From the NCBI GenBank assembly GCA_002938035.1, contig PTLH01000009.1, positions 1 through 34,966 of the forward strand: a stretch of 34,966 bases of DNA, written 5' to 3'. Each line of letters opens with the position of its first letter. Position 1 is the stretch's first letter. The notes under the pieces are model-generated. The model saw nothing but the letters and a program-made list of their open reading frames with translations. It made no database searches and had not been told where the DNA came from. This document shows positions 24,485 through 32,651 of this stretch, piece by piece. Source of the stretch: Alphaproteobacteria bacterium MarineAlpha3_Bin6. GTDB taxonomy: Bacteria; Pseudomonadota; Alphaproteobacteria; Rhodospirillales; UBA2165. The position numbers were made by a program, and so were the translations under genes.

Positions 24485-25879
24485 CTAAAAAAGGTTTACG
24501 GGGTCAATACCGTTCAACATAAGTTGTTCCCCAAGCTCAACCTTTAGTTGCGCAAGACCATCTTCTGAATTTGATTCACAACGGGCCACCAATGCTGGCT
24601 GCGTATTCGAAGCGCGCAAAAGCCACCACCCATATTCCGTTTCCACTCTTACGCCGTCAATTTCACAAATGTCTGCCTTTCCACCAGATTTTAACCTTTG
24701 ACGCACCAAATCCACTATTGCGACTTTTTTTTCGTCAGCGCAAACAAATCTAAGTTCTGGTGTATTAAACATAAAAGGCAACTTATCCTTTAATTCGTCC
24801 AACCGAACCCCACCTCGTGTAAGAATTCTAAGTAAGCGCAGAGCGGCGTACATGGCATCATCAAAACCGTAGTATTCATCTGCAAAAAATATGTGCCCGC
24901 TCATCTCCCCAGCTAAGGGAGCATTCAATTCTGCCATCTTTGACTTAATCAAGGAGTGCCCGGTCTTCCACATAACGGGATTTCCGCCAGCTTTCTTTAC
25001 TTGATCGTAAAATACGGCACTGGTTTTGACATCCGCGATGATAGTACTACCAGGAAGCCGTTCCAGAACATCTCGTGCCCAAATAACCATCAACTGATCA
25101 GCCCATATAACACGCCCCTGCGAATCAATGACACCAATTCGATCACCGTCTCCGTCAAAACCAATTCCAACGTCACAATCCTTCTCCGAAACGAGTTTCT
25201 TTAATTGTAAAAGGTTTTCTTCGACAGTTGGATCGGGATGGTGGTTGGGAAAATTCCCATCGATATTCCCATTGATTAAAAAATGTTCTCCATCTATTTT
25301 TTCTATTATCCTACTTATAATTTCTCCGGCAGCACCATTCCCTGGGTCCCATCCTACTTTAATTTTGCTCTGCCATTGGTTGCCCTCCAACAATCGATCA
25401 ACATATTGATCACGAACATCAATCTCCTCCATAACACCGCGTCCATTCACATATTCACCGTTTTTGACCCTAACACCTAGTGACTGAATATCATTTCCAT
25501 AAAATGGCCTCCCACCAAGTACCATCTTGATTCCATTAAAAGTGGGTGGATTGTGTGAACCGGTGATCATCATTCCTGCATGAGAACTAGTTTGTTGGGT
25601 GGCAAAATAAATCATGGGTGTCGGACCGAGACCGACGTTAATGACTTTGATACCAGACTGTATGAGACCATCTGTAAGTGCTGAGAATAAATCTGGTGAA
25701 CTAAGGCGCCCGTCATAACCAACGGCTACGCTGGCTCCTCGACCAAATTCATTAGCAACTACGGATCCAAATCCTCGGCCTATGGCCAACACGTCGTCAG
25801 AAACTAACGTTGCACCGACAGTTCCTCTGATATCATACTCTCTAAGAATAGAAGAATTTAAAGATCTACCGGCTGTCAC
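24485..25879 (-). CDS. Phosphomannomutase/phosphoglucomutase (AlgC type)
   Basis: A 464-residue alpha-D-phosphohexomutase interconverting hexose 6-phosphates and 1-phosphates. From the GTG at 25879 the numbering matches Pseudomonas AlgC closely. TGSHNPP is at 106-112 with the phosphoserine at Ser108. The Mg2+ loop DGDGDR is at 242-247 with Asp242, Asp244 and Asp246. The sugar-specificity loop GEMSGH is at 324-329, and the phosphate-binding C-terminal segment is LLRASNTQPALVAR. The reading frame is open further upstream to 25978, but that part overlaps the ugd gene and does not look like the family, while the GTG start gives the usual SLNSSILREYDIRG N-terminus 10 bases after the ugd stop. It provides glucose 1-phosphate for GalU or mannose 1-phosphate for GDP-mannose. 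Operon position: third after galU and ugd. Confidence 0.95.
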   Translation of the reverse strand: MTAGRSLNSSILREYDIRGTVGATLVSDDVLAIGRGFGSVVANEFGRGASVAVGYDGRLSSPDLFSALTDGLIQSGIKVINVGLGPTPMIYFATQQTSSHAGMMITGSHNPPTFNGIKMVLGGRPFYGNDIQSLGVRVKNGEYVNGRGVMEEIDVRDQYVDRLLEGNQWQSKIKVGWDPGNGAAGEIISRIIEKIDGEHFLINGNIDGNFPNHHPDPTVEENLLQLKKLVSEKDCDVGIGFDGDGDRIGVIDSQGRVIWADQLMVIWARDVLERLPGSTIIADVKTSAVFYDQVKKAGGNPVMWKTGHSLIKSKMAELNAPLAGEMSGHIFFADEYYGFDDAMYAALRLLRILTRGGVRLDELKDKLPFMFNTPELRFVCADEKKVAIVDLVRQRLKSGGKADICEIDGVRVETEYGWWLLRASNTQPALVARCESNSEDGLAQLKVELGEQLMLNGIDPVNLF

Positions 25880-25889
25880 GGTGATTACT

Positions 25890-27206
25890 TTATACAGTTT
25901 CGGGTGGTCGACCGATGCTGTAGTATTGAAACCCTGCATTAGCCATTTCATTTGGATCGTAAATATTTCGAAGATCAAGCATTATTGGTTTTAGCATTTC
26001 TTTTTTTACGCGCTTCAAATCCAGTGCACGAAACTCATTCCATTCTGTAAGTATAATTACCATTTCACTACCTCGAATGGCATCGTAGATATTTTCCGCC
26101 CAGAGGACGCCGTCCATAAGGGTTTTAGCTTCGTCCATTCCTTTTGGATCAAATGCTCGAACTTCTGCGCCATCAGCTACCAATGAAGGTATAAGCTCCA
26201 GACTCGGTGAGTCACGCATATCATCAGTATTCGGTTTAAATGTTAGACCAAGTATTGCTATTTTTCGGCCCATTAATTTGTCACCAAAAACTTTTTTTAC
26301 TTTATTGACTAAGCTCTTCTTACGTTTGTCATTGACATCAACCACAGTTTCTACAATTCGTAACGGACTACCCGAGGATTGAGCAGTCCGTACAAGGGCG
26401 AGAGTGTCCTTAGGAAAACATGACCCACCATATCCCGGACCCGCATGCAAAAACTTCCCTCCTATTCGACCATCGAGCCCCATACCTTTTGAAACATCTT
26501 GAACATCGGCGCCAATCTTTTCGCAGAGATCGGCAATTTCATTTATAAATGTAATCTTTGTGGCAAGAAATGTGTTTGCAGCGTATTTGATAAGTTCAGC
26601 GGTATTCCGATCTGTGTACAAAATAGGTGTTTCGATTAAAAATAATGGTCGGTAAATTTGTTTCATCACCTCGCGGGCTCTAGCAGTGTGAGCTCCTATC
26701 ACGACTCGATCAGGACGCATAAAGTCATTAATAGCTGAACCTTCACGCAAAAACTCTGGGTTTGACACCACATCAAATTCGCCTCCAGGAGATCCATTAC
26801 CAATAATCTTTTCTACCTCATCACCAGTACCTACAGGTACAGTAGATTTAGTGACTATTACTGTATAACCTCTCATAGCTCGACTAATATCCAGTGCGGC
26901 ATCAAAAACGAACGATAAATCTGCGTGCCCATCACCACGACGACTTGGTGTCCCTACAGCAATGAAAATAGCCTCCACCTCTTTTACCGCATCATCCACA
27001 GTATCAGTGAACGATAGCCTACCGGCCTCGACATTTTTTGCGACTAATGCTTCTAATTCAGGTTCATAGATAGGGATTAAGCCACGTTTTAACGCATCAA
27101 TCTTACCCTTAATTTTATCAACGCATATTACATTATGCCCAAATTCTGAGAAACACGCAGCGGACACGAGGCCAACATATCCAGCTCCAATCATTGCTAT
27201 ATGCAT
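25890..27206 (-). CDS. ugd: UDP-glucose 6-dehydrogenase
   Basis: A 438-residue NAD-dependent enzyme that oxidises UDP-glucose twice to UDP-glucuronate. The N-terminal dinucleotide-binding motif is MHIAMIGAGYVG (1-12). NPEFLREGSAI (149-159) and the lysine in ELIKYAANTFLATKI (204-218, Lys207) are part of the active site. The catalytic cysteine is Cys263 in GPGYGGSCFPKDT. The C-terminal UDP-binding domain contains GLTFKPNTDDMRDSPS. Length is standard. It lies 38 bases after galU and 10 bases before the mutase on the same strand, so the three are surely co-expressed. The product feeds acidic polysaccharides, or aminoarabinose and related sugars. Confidence 0.97.
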   Translation of the reverse strand: MHIAMIGAGYVGLVSAACFSEFGHNVICVDKIKGKIDALKRGLIPIYEPELEALVAKNVEAGRLSFTDTVDDAVKEVEAIFIAVGTPSRRGDGHADLSFVFDAALDISRAMRGYTVIVTKSTVPVGTGDEVEKIIGNGSPGGEFDVVSNPEFLREGSAINDFMRPDRVVIGAHTARAREVMKQIYRPLFLIETPILYTDRNTAELIKYAANTFLATKITFINEIADLCEKIGADVQDVSKGMGLDGRIGGKFLHAGPGYGGSCFPKDTLALVRTAQSSGSPLRIVETVVDVNDKRKKSLVNKVKKVFGDKLMGRKIAILGLTFKPNTDDMRDSPSLELIPSLVADGAEVRAFDPKGMDEAKTLMDGVLWAENIYDAIRGSEMVIILTEWNEFRALDLKRVKKEMLKPIMLDLRNIYDPNEMANAGFQYYSIGRPPETV

Positions 27207-27244
27207 ATTATTATGCTCAACAGAATTAACACAAAAACAACATC

Positions 27245-28114
27245 TTAGCTGTATTTCTTAATAATCTTAACAACATCTTCTTTCATATCTTCCCGGTCCA
27301 ATGCATAGGCAAGATTTGCTTCAATATAGCCTAGCCGGTTTCCACAATCATAACGGGTACCTTCGAATCGAAACCCATGAAGCGGTGTTGCTGAAATCGA
27401 ACGCGCCATCGCATCGGTCAATTGTATTTCATCATCGGTACCACGTTCTTGCTTATTCAATTCTGTAAGAATGCTTGGATGCAAAATATACCGCCCGACA
27501 ATAGAGAGGGTGGATGGCGCCTTTGCAGGCTCTGGTTTTTCGATAAGACCCCCTGCTCGGACGAGTTTCCCTTTTTCATCTAATACGTCAAGAATGCCAT
27601 ACTTACCTGTCTCTTCCTTTGGCACATCCTCAACAGCTACAAGGTTACCTCCAACTTCTCGATAGGCCTCAACCATTTGTTTAAGGCAAGTAGGTCGTGC
27701 TAATATTAAGTCATCAGCCAACAAGACGGCAAAAGGTTCATCCCCTATAGAATATCGGGCGCACCACACGGCGTGACCCAACCCAAGGGGTTGTTGTTGG
27801 CGGGTATAAGAAATTTGACCAGGCTCGGGCACCCACTCCCTAACACCGTCTAGGGATTGGAAATTTCCGCTATCTTCAAGTGAACGCTCTAGTTCGTAAC
27901 TTCGGTCAAAATGATCTTCGATAGCCGTCTTTGCACGGCCCGTTACGAAAATAAATTCTTCAATGCCTGCTTCACGGGCCTCGTCAACAGCGTATTGAAT
28001 TAGCGGCCTATCAACAATGGGCAACATTTCTTTTGGCAAAGCCTTGGTTGCGGGCAGAAAACGTGTGCCGAGACCAGCGACAGGGAATACAGCTTTTCGA
28101 ACAGTTTGGTTCAT
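27245..28114 (-). CDS. galU: UTP--glucose-1-phosphate uridylyltransferase
   Basis: A 289-residue nucleotidyltransferase making UDP-glucose from UTP and glucose 1-phosphate. The signature FPVAGLGTRFLPATKALPKEMLP is near 10-32, followed by VDRPLIQYAVDEA. LGHAVWCARYSIGDEPFAVLLADDL carries the metal-binding aspartates, and GLIEKPEPAKAPS and YDCGNRLGYIEAN complete the family pattern. I chose the ATG at 28114 (MNQTVRKAVFPVAG), which matches relatives; the open frame continues to 28171 but adds 19 unlike residues. It is the first gene of the galU-ugd-mutase-cyclotransferase run and lies 105 bases after the J-protein stop, so it may have its own promoter. Confidence 0.97.
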   Translation of the reverse strand: MNQTVRKAVFPVAGLGTRFLPATKALPKEMLPIVDRPLIQYAVDEAREAGIEEFIFVTGRAKTAIEDHFDRSYELERSLEDSGNFQSLDGVREWVPEPGQISYTRQQQPLGLGHAVWCARYSIGDEPFAVLLADDLILARPTCLKQMVEAYREVGGNLVAVEDVPKEETGKYGILDVLDEKGKLVRAGGLIEKPEPAKAPSTLSIVGRYILHPSILTELNKQERGTDDEIQLTDAMARSISATPLHGFRFEGTRYDCGNRLGYIEANLAYALDREDMKEDVVKIIKKYS

Positions 28115-28219
28115 TCTTTCGGTTTCGTTTTTAGAAGAATTAAAAGCGACAACTTTTTGCCATACGCACACAAGTGCCGCAAGTCACGGGTTTATAGCTA
28201 ATACTAATTTAAAAAATTC

Positions 28220-28936
28220 TCATTGATTTAACAAAAGATCCTTTGCTTCGTTTAATTTAGTTGCGAGATAAGTCGATCCTCCGTGATCTGGATGAAGTTT
28301 ACTCATTAACCTTCTGTGAGATTCTTTGATAGTGTCCAAGTTTGCTCCCTCCTCAAGACCCAACACTTTATAGGCTTCTGAAATTGTCATCGAACCATTA
28401 GCCTTATCCATTTGGGTGTTTACGTCTTCTGTGGCATGCTTCGATTCTCGCCAAGATTCTTCATGGTATCTCTCCATGTAAGCTACAAGAACCTGAATTG
28501 ATTGGTTATCGTCTTTGACTTCACCCAAAAGTATTATCAATTCCTCAAAAGATAAGTTTCTTAACGTTTTCCCTGAAAATTGCCCCAGTATTACATCACC
28601 ATTCATCTCACCGGAGTCATGAGCCAGGTACATCCGCAAATATCTAGTCTCAATTTCAGATGTTTTCCCAGGAGCCATACCTGAAGCGCCTTGGGTTGTA
28701 CTGGCCATCCTTGAGGCCTGGCGAGCACGTAGAAGCCATGGGATCATTGCCGGCAACATAAATGCCGCCCAAGTCAACTGACGCGTCAGTATAATAACGA
28801 CAATGATAGCAAGACATCCAATAATTGCAGTCCATTTGAATACCCGCAATATGGATTGAGGTGAAGCGCTGATATACCAACGCGCAGCCAAAGCGAGCCC
28901 CACTAAAATTGCTATTCCCAAAACAAAATATGGCAT
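28220..28936 (-). CDS. Membrane-anchored J-domain protein (Tim14/DjlA-like layout)
   Basis: A 238-residue protein with two N-terminal membrane segments (about 2-18 and 37-68), a linker of roughly 110 residues, and a C-terminal J domain (about 183-238). The J domain has YKVLGLEEGANLDTIKESHRRLMSKLHPDHGG, with the Hsp70-stimulating HPD tripeptide at 215-217. The order membrane segment then C-terminal J domain is like that of mitochondrial Tim14/Pam18 and its alphaproteobacterial relatives. It would recruit DnaK to the inner-membrane surface; the client is unknown. The middle region (95-160) contains LSFEELIILLGEVKDDNQSIQVLVAYMER, probably helical. It starts 6 bases after the stop of a VWA-protein gene, so the two are almost certainly co-translated and may act together. 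Confidence 0.9.
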   Translation of the reverse strand: MPYFVLGIAILVGLALAARWYISASPQSILRVFKWTAIIGCLAIIVVIILTRQLTWAAFMLPAMIPWLLRARQASRMASTTQGASGMAPGKTSEIETRYLRMYLAHDSGEMNGDVILGQFSGKTLRNLSFEELIILLGEVKDDNQSIQVLVAYMERYHEESWRESKHATEDVNTQMDKANGSMTISEAYKVLGLEEGANLDTIKESHRRLMSKLHPDHGGSTYLATKLNEAKDLLLNQ

Positions 28937-28942
28937 GAATAC

Positions 28943-29650
28943 CTAGCGACCTTTCATTTGGTGGGCAATTTGGAGAACTATGCCTCCATTTTTTTTGGCA
29001 TAATTATCTAAAGCTATTTTTCCCCCGGCGGCAAATACGGCAACAGCGCTAAGGAGTTCCCTCAGTGTCTTCGCGCTAAACTGATCCAACCTGCAATAAG
29101 CACCGTTTGATAGCTTAGTTATTTGCTTAAATGCAAACTCAGCAACTTTGTCGTAACCCTCCTGGAAAACAAATATTGGTACGCCTAAGAGCCCTAATTC
29201 TCCTGAAACCCTGCCTAATTCATCAATGTCTTCTTCAACGCAATCACCAACAAAAACAAGTGCATCCACTACCTGCTTCTTTGTTTCATTAACCGTATGG
29301 CGTAATACCTTTTTGATTTGAGTTTCACCGGCTAAACAGAAAACGCTAGCCATCTGCCGAAGAAGTGTGCTCGATTCCTGCGCCCATGGGGTCACACGAA
29401 ACTCACCAAAACCCCGGAAATATGCCAATTGTATCTCTAAACCTCCAATGTCTGCCGTTTCTTGGAACATTTCACCTTGAAGTTGGCAAGCGTGATCCCA
29501 TGTAGGTTGCCGACTTGCTGTGGCATCCAAGGCAAAAATAAGCCTACCTGGCTTTGTTCCTTTCCTATAATTAGGGGTAACCGCAACTTTTGCCAAAAAG
29601 GATTCGACATCATTGGGTGTCGATTTTTTTGGGAGCTTATCACTACCCAT
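28943..29650 (-). CDS. VWA-domain protein paired with the J-domain protein
   Basis: A 235-residue soluble protein with a von Willebrand factor A domain over about 36-200. The first strand and MIDAS motif read LIFALDATASRQP, with Asp42, Thr44 and Ser46 as DxTxS. VVDALVFVGDCVEEDIDELG supplies the second conserved acidic strand. The last 40 residues are Ala/Gly/Lys-rich. There is no signal peptide, so it should be cytoplasmic, and it probably binds a divalent metal and a protein partner. I chose the ATG at 29650 because GGAG precedes it by 9 bases, whereas the TTG at 29659 directly abuts that GGAG. Six bases separate it from the J-protein gene. It resembles the stand-alone cytosolic VWA proteins seen next to chaperone genes, but its role is unknown. 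Confidence 0.85.
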   Translation of the reverse strand: MGSDKLPKKSTPNDVESFLAKVAVTPNYRKGTKPGRLIFALDATASRQPTWDHACQLQGEMFQETADIGGLEIQLAYFRGFGEFRVTPWAQESSTLLRQMASVFCLAGETQIKKVLRHTVNETKKQVVDALVFVGDCVEEDIDELGRVSGELGLLGVPIFVFQEGYDKVAEFAFKQITKLSNGAYCRLDQFSAKTLRELLSAVAVFAAGGKIALDNYAKKNGGIVLQIAHQMKGR

Positions 29651-29984
29651 ACGAATCAACTCCAGTCCTGGTATAAAACAAACAATGTGTAAAACATATT
29701 TAGTCTAAGTCAAAACAAGAACAACCTCTGAACAAATAATTCAATTTAGCGTTGAAGTGAAAAAGGTAAAAATTTGTATTTATATCTATGTTATTTAAGA
29801 AGTTGTATTTTCTAACTAGTAAACATTTAATACAGCAAATAAATGTAAATAAAAGCGATGATTTTAAACACACGTTTGGATGGCAACGTCATAATGTTAA
29901 ACCTAATTCTACAACTTTTTTAAACATTTATTAATCTTGTTAAATGCCGTAGTTAGGCCTGTTCACTGAATAAAACTAATTTAT
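29651..29984. other. 334-base AT-rich divergent intergenic region
   Basis: This very AT-rich stretch separates the VWA gene (minus) from the FAD oxidoreductase gene (plus) and must contain both promoters. Many TATAAT-like and TTGxxx-like hexamers occur by base composition alone, so I do not single any out. No RNA gene or reading frame of interest is seen. Confidence 0.6.
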
Positions 29985-31094
29985 ATGAGTTCATTTGACA
30001 AAATAGAATGTGCAGTAATAGGCGCTGGCGTGATTGGATTAGCCGTTGCCAGGGAGCTTGCAATCCAGGGCCGGGAAGTGGTCATTTTGGAATCTGAGGG
30101 TGCCATTGGCACCGGCACAAGCTCTCGTAATAGTGAGGTAATACACGCGGGTATTTATTATCCTGAGGGGAGTTTAAAGGCTAGGCTTTGTGTCCGGGGG
30201 AAAGAACTCTTATACTCTTACTGCTCCAAAAATGGAATTGATTTCAGTTGTTGTGGCAAACTAATAGTTGCCACACGCGAAACTCAAATCAAAAAACTTG
30301 AAGAACTACAACAAAAAGCCATTAACAATGGCGTCCAGAATATGCTTCGACTTAATCAAACCCAAGTAAAACAACTGGAGCCACACCTTAATACAGTTGG
30401 AGCCTTACTTTCTCCATCAACAGGGTTGATAGACACACATAGTCTAATGCTCTCATTCCTGGGAGAAGCAGAAGAACAGGGGGCAGTTATTGCCTTCAAC
30501 TCCCCAGTAATTGGGGGAACAATTAATGATGACTGTATTCGGCTTCGTATAGGCGGTAATCAACCAACTGAGATAGGATGCGATTATGTAATTAACACTG
30601 GTGGGCTATATGCACAGGCAATAGTTGCAACTATTGAGGGATTTCCAGAGGCACATATACCTGACATCTACTTTGCAAAGGGTAACTATTTTGTCCTAAA
30701 CAGAAAATCACCTTTTAAACGCCTAATATATCCTGTGCCAGATGAAGCAGGTCTGGGCGTGCATTTAACATTAGACTTAGAGGGGCAAGCGAGATTTGGT
30801 CCAGATGTGGAATGGGTGGATCAGATTGACTATGCAGTTGACCCCTCCAGAATCTATAATTTTTACACGGCTATCAGGGAATATTGGCCAAATCTACCCG
30901 AAGGTTCCCTTTCCGCAGCTTATTCAGGTATCAGACCTAAACTAAATGGCCCAGAAAATCCTCAATCAGATTTTGTTATTTCAGGTCCTGAAACCCATAA
31001 TGTGCAAGGACTAATTAATCTTTTCGGTATAGAATCACCGGGAATTACAGCATCTATGGCCCTCGCAGAGGAAGTATTGACCAAATTGCCATAA
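29985..31094 (+). CDS. FAD-dependent oxidoreductase, L-2-hydroxyglutarate oxidase-like
   Basis: A 369-residue flavoprotein of the D-amino-acid oxidase (DAO) fold. The FAD-binding dinucleotide motif GAGVIG is at 13-18 and the second adenine-contact strand VVILES ends near 37. GTGTSSRNSEVIHAGIYYP (about 42-60) is the conserved stretch of the L2HGDH/LhgO group, which oxidises L-2-hydroxyglutarate to 2-oxoglutarate and passes electrons to quinone or oxygen. Further matches are STGLIDTHSLMLSFL and the C-terminal SGIRPKL ... DFVISGP ... LFGIESPGITASMALAEEV. Length is slightly shorter than E. coli LhgO. The ATG at 29985 has no clear ribosome site. It is followed at 78 bases by a secreted GH114-like gene. 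Other 2-hydroxyacid or glycerol-3-phosphate-like substrates remain possible. Confidence 0.87.
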   Translation: MSSFDKIECAVIGAGVIGLAVARELAIQGREVVILESEGAIGTGTSSRNSEVIHAGIYYPEGSLKARLCVRGKELLYSYCSKNGIDFSCCGKLIVATRETQIKKLEELQQKAINNGVQNMLRLNQTQVKQLEPHLNTVGALLSPSTGLIDTHSLMLSFLGEAEEQGAVIAFNSPVIGGTINDDCIRLRIGGNQPTEIGCDYVINTGGLYAQAIVATIEGFPEAHIPDIYFAKGNYFVLNRKSPFKRLIYPVPDEAGLGVHLTLDLEGQARFGPDVEWVDQIDYAVDPSRIYNFYTAIREYWPNLPEGSLSAAYSGIRPKLNGPENPQSDFVISGPETHNVQGLINLFGIESPGITASMALAEEVLTKLP

Positions 31095-31172
31095 AATTAC
31101 CATCGTTTTGTGGTTCTGATGAACTTTTAATATACCATTTCGTAATTAGTGATAATTTTGAAAATTCTTAGA

Positions 31173-32258
31173 ATGTCTAATATTTATAAAATTATTTTTT
31201 TATGTAGCGTATTTTTATTTTCTGATATTACACTTGTTTTTGCCCAAGCAGGAATACGCGCACAAGGTAGAGATGTAAACTTAGGTCGCCAAGGCCAAAG
31301 GGCGCAAGGACTTGTGGATTCAATGCTTAACATTGACCACCGTCAACAAATGAGAAAGTTTATTCGATCGATAAGTAAATTTTCTCGACGACTTGACCCT
31401 AATTTTATCGTCATGACCCAAGATGGTCTAGAATTGTTAGAAAAAGGGAGCACAGCTGAAGATGGAGGTAATGCACCCTCCTCAACCTATATCCAAGCAA
31501 TCGATGGCGTACTAATTAAAGGTTTAAATTTTCGTCCTCCACTCCCCGGAAAAGATGACATCAAAACGGATGCTAAAGACCGTAAAGAACTATTAAGGCT
31601 GGCAAAATTGGGGAAAAAGAGAGGGTTACAAATTTGGGTTTCCGATTACGCGCCTAACAAACAAATTGCTAAGGATATTATAATTCTCAATAAAGCAAAT
31701 GGCTTTATCCCTTTCGCTACAAGCAGTGACGATAACATTTTTAACTCAATCCCGAGTTTTCCTCCACAACCAATTGATGTGAATCCCAAAAATGTGACTG
31801 GCCTCAAATTTGCGAATAACTTCTTGTATCTAACCGATTCGTCAAACTTTGATAGACAAGAAGATTTTGTATTAGCGCTCAGTAATACAAATTATGATGC
31901 TGTTATTACTGATGTTTTTCACCGTGGAAGAAGACCTTTCACAAAAAATAATATCCGAGGCTTTAAATTTAAAAAGGTTGGGGCAAGGAGATTAGTTTTC
32001 GCAAGGGTCGATATTGGTCATGCAGATAGCTCCCGATACTACTGGAAGCCAGGATGGAAAGAAGGTTCTCCCCCTTATATAGGGGCGCCCACGCCAACTA
32101 ATCCTGACAAATATTACGTTCGTTACTGGTATAAAGCCTGGCAAGATGCCATAACGGGAACACCTAAGGCTTATGTTTATGGAATTTTCAAACAAGGTTT
32201 TGATGGTGTCGTCATTGACGGTATCAACGCGTACAGTTTTTTTCAAGGTGCCCAGTAA
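31173..32258 (+). CDS. Secreted GH114/TM1410-like glycosidase-fold protein
   Basis: A 361-residue exported protein. From the ATG at 31173 it begins with a signal peptide (MSNIYKIIFLCSVFLFSD) with likely cleavage after FAQA near residue 25. The mature protein has the pattern of the TM1410/GH114 TIM-barrel group, which includes endo-alpha-1,4-polygalactosaminidases. Landmarks are the early GVLIKGLNFRPPLP strand, YDAVITDVFHRG, RRLVFARVDIGHADSSRYYWKPGW, and FDGVVIDGINAYSFF at the very end. The aspartates in ITDVF and VIDG are candidates for barrel-end catalytic residues. An upstream GTG at 31149 would add 8 residues in front of the signal. Its substrate is unknown; with sugar-nucleotide genes nearby it might trim an exopolysaccharide. 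It converges on a small minus-strand gene. Confidence 0.75.
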   Translation: MSNIYKIIFLCSVFLFSDITLVFAQAGIRAQGRDVNLGRQGQRAQGLVDSMLNIDHRQQMRKFIRSISKFSRRLDPNFIVMTQDGLELLEKGSTAEDGGNAPSSTYIQAIDGVLIKGLNFRPPLPGKDDIKTDAKDRKELLRLAKLGKKRGLQIWVSDYAPNKQIAKDIIILNKANGFIPFATSSDDNIFNSIPSFPPQPIDVNPKNVTGLKFANNFLYLTDSSNFDRQEDFVLALSNTNYDAVITDVFHRGRRPFTKNNIRGFKFKKVGARRLVFARVDIGHADSSRYYWKPGWKEGSPPYIGAPTPTNPDKYYVRYWYKAWQDAITGTPKAYVYGIFKQGFDGVVIDGINAYSFFQGAQ

Positions 32259-32267
32259 TGGTCTTAT

Positions 32268-32283
32268 AGGAAATATATTTCCT
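32268..32283. other. 16-base perfect palindrome between convergent genes
   Basis: AGGAAATATATTTCCT at 32268-32283 is an exact palindrome in the 44-base gap between the GH114-like gene (plus) and the 77-codon gene (minus). It can form a 6-bp hairpin with a TATA loop on either strand. There is no T tract of note, so it is a weak candidate for a bidirectional transcription end or a protein-binding site. Confidence 0.4.
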
Positions 32284-32302
32284 TACAACTCCTCAACAAG
32301 CA

Positions 32303-32536
32303 TCAACCGAGAGCCGTCAACTCTTCTATAACAAAACCCTGGTCCGGGGGATATCGCCGTGACATTAACTTGCGTGCTTCCGTTTCACTTTGCGCCTGCA
32401 CATCCTGAAATTGTATATCAGCCCAATGATCACCGAACAAAATATGACTTTGATTACCCTTTACAGCCGCACGAACATCTCGGTTATAAATACTAACCTC
32501 ATATGCATTTCTGCCATCAGTCAAAGGTCGGAGCAC
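32303..32536 (-). CDS. Small conserved hypothetical protein (77 aa)
   Basis: A 77-residue soluble protein, not assigned to a named family. It has a compact beta-alpha pattern: YEVSIYNRDVRAAVK (12-26), HILFGDHWADIQFQDVQA (31-48) and SETEARKLMSRRYPPDQGFVIEEL (50-73). I have an impression of similar small proteins in other alphaproteobacteria with the same NRDVR ... WAD ... RYP order, but I cannot verify it. The start is GTG at 32536, supported by AAAGG 8 bases upstream. No cysteines or membrane segments are present. It lies 115 bases downstream of the DUF1489 gene on the same strand. Confidence 0.6.
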   Translation of the reverse strand: MLRPLTDGRNAYEVSIYNRDVRAAVKGNQSHILFGDHWADIQFQDVQAQSETEARKLMSRRYPPDQGFVIEELTALG

Positions 32537-32651
32537 GATTGAAACCTTTCAGTCATTTAAGGACATTATTGCTCATATAATCTTACCAATAGATGAATCT
32601 TGATAATCGAGAATCAAATTTAGCCAATATTTAAATTTTAGGAGAAAATGA

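Noticed and set aside
25880-25978. Longer N-terminus for the phosphohexomutase
   Set aside because: The extra 33 residues overlap the ugd coding sequence; the GTG at 25879 gives exact agreement with AlgC residue numbering.
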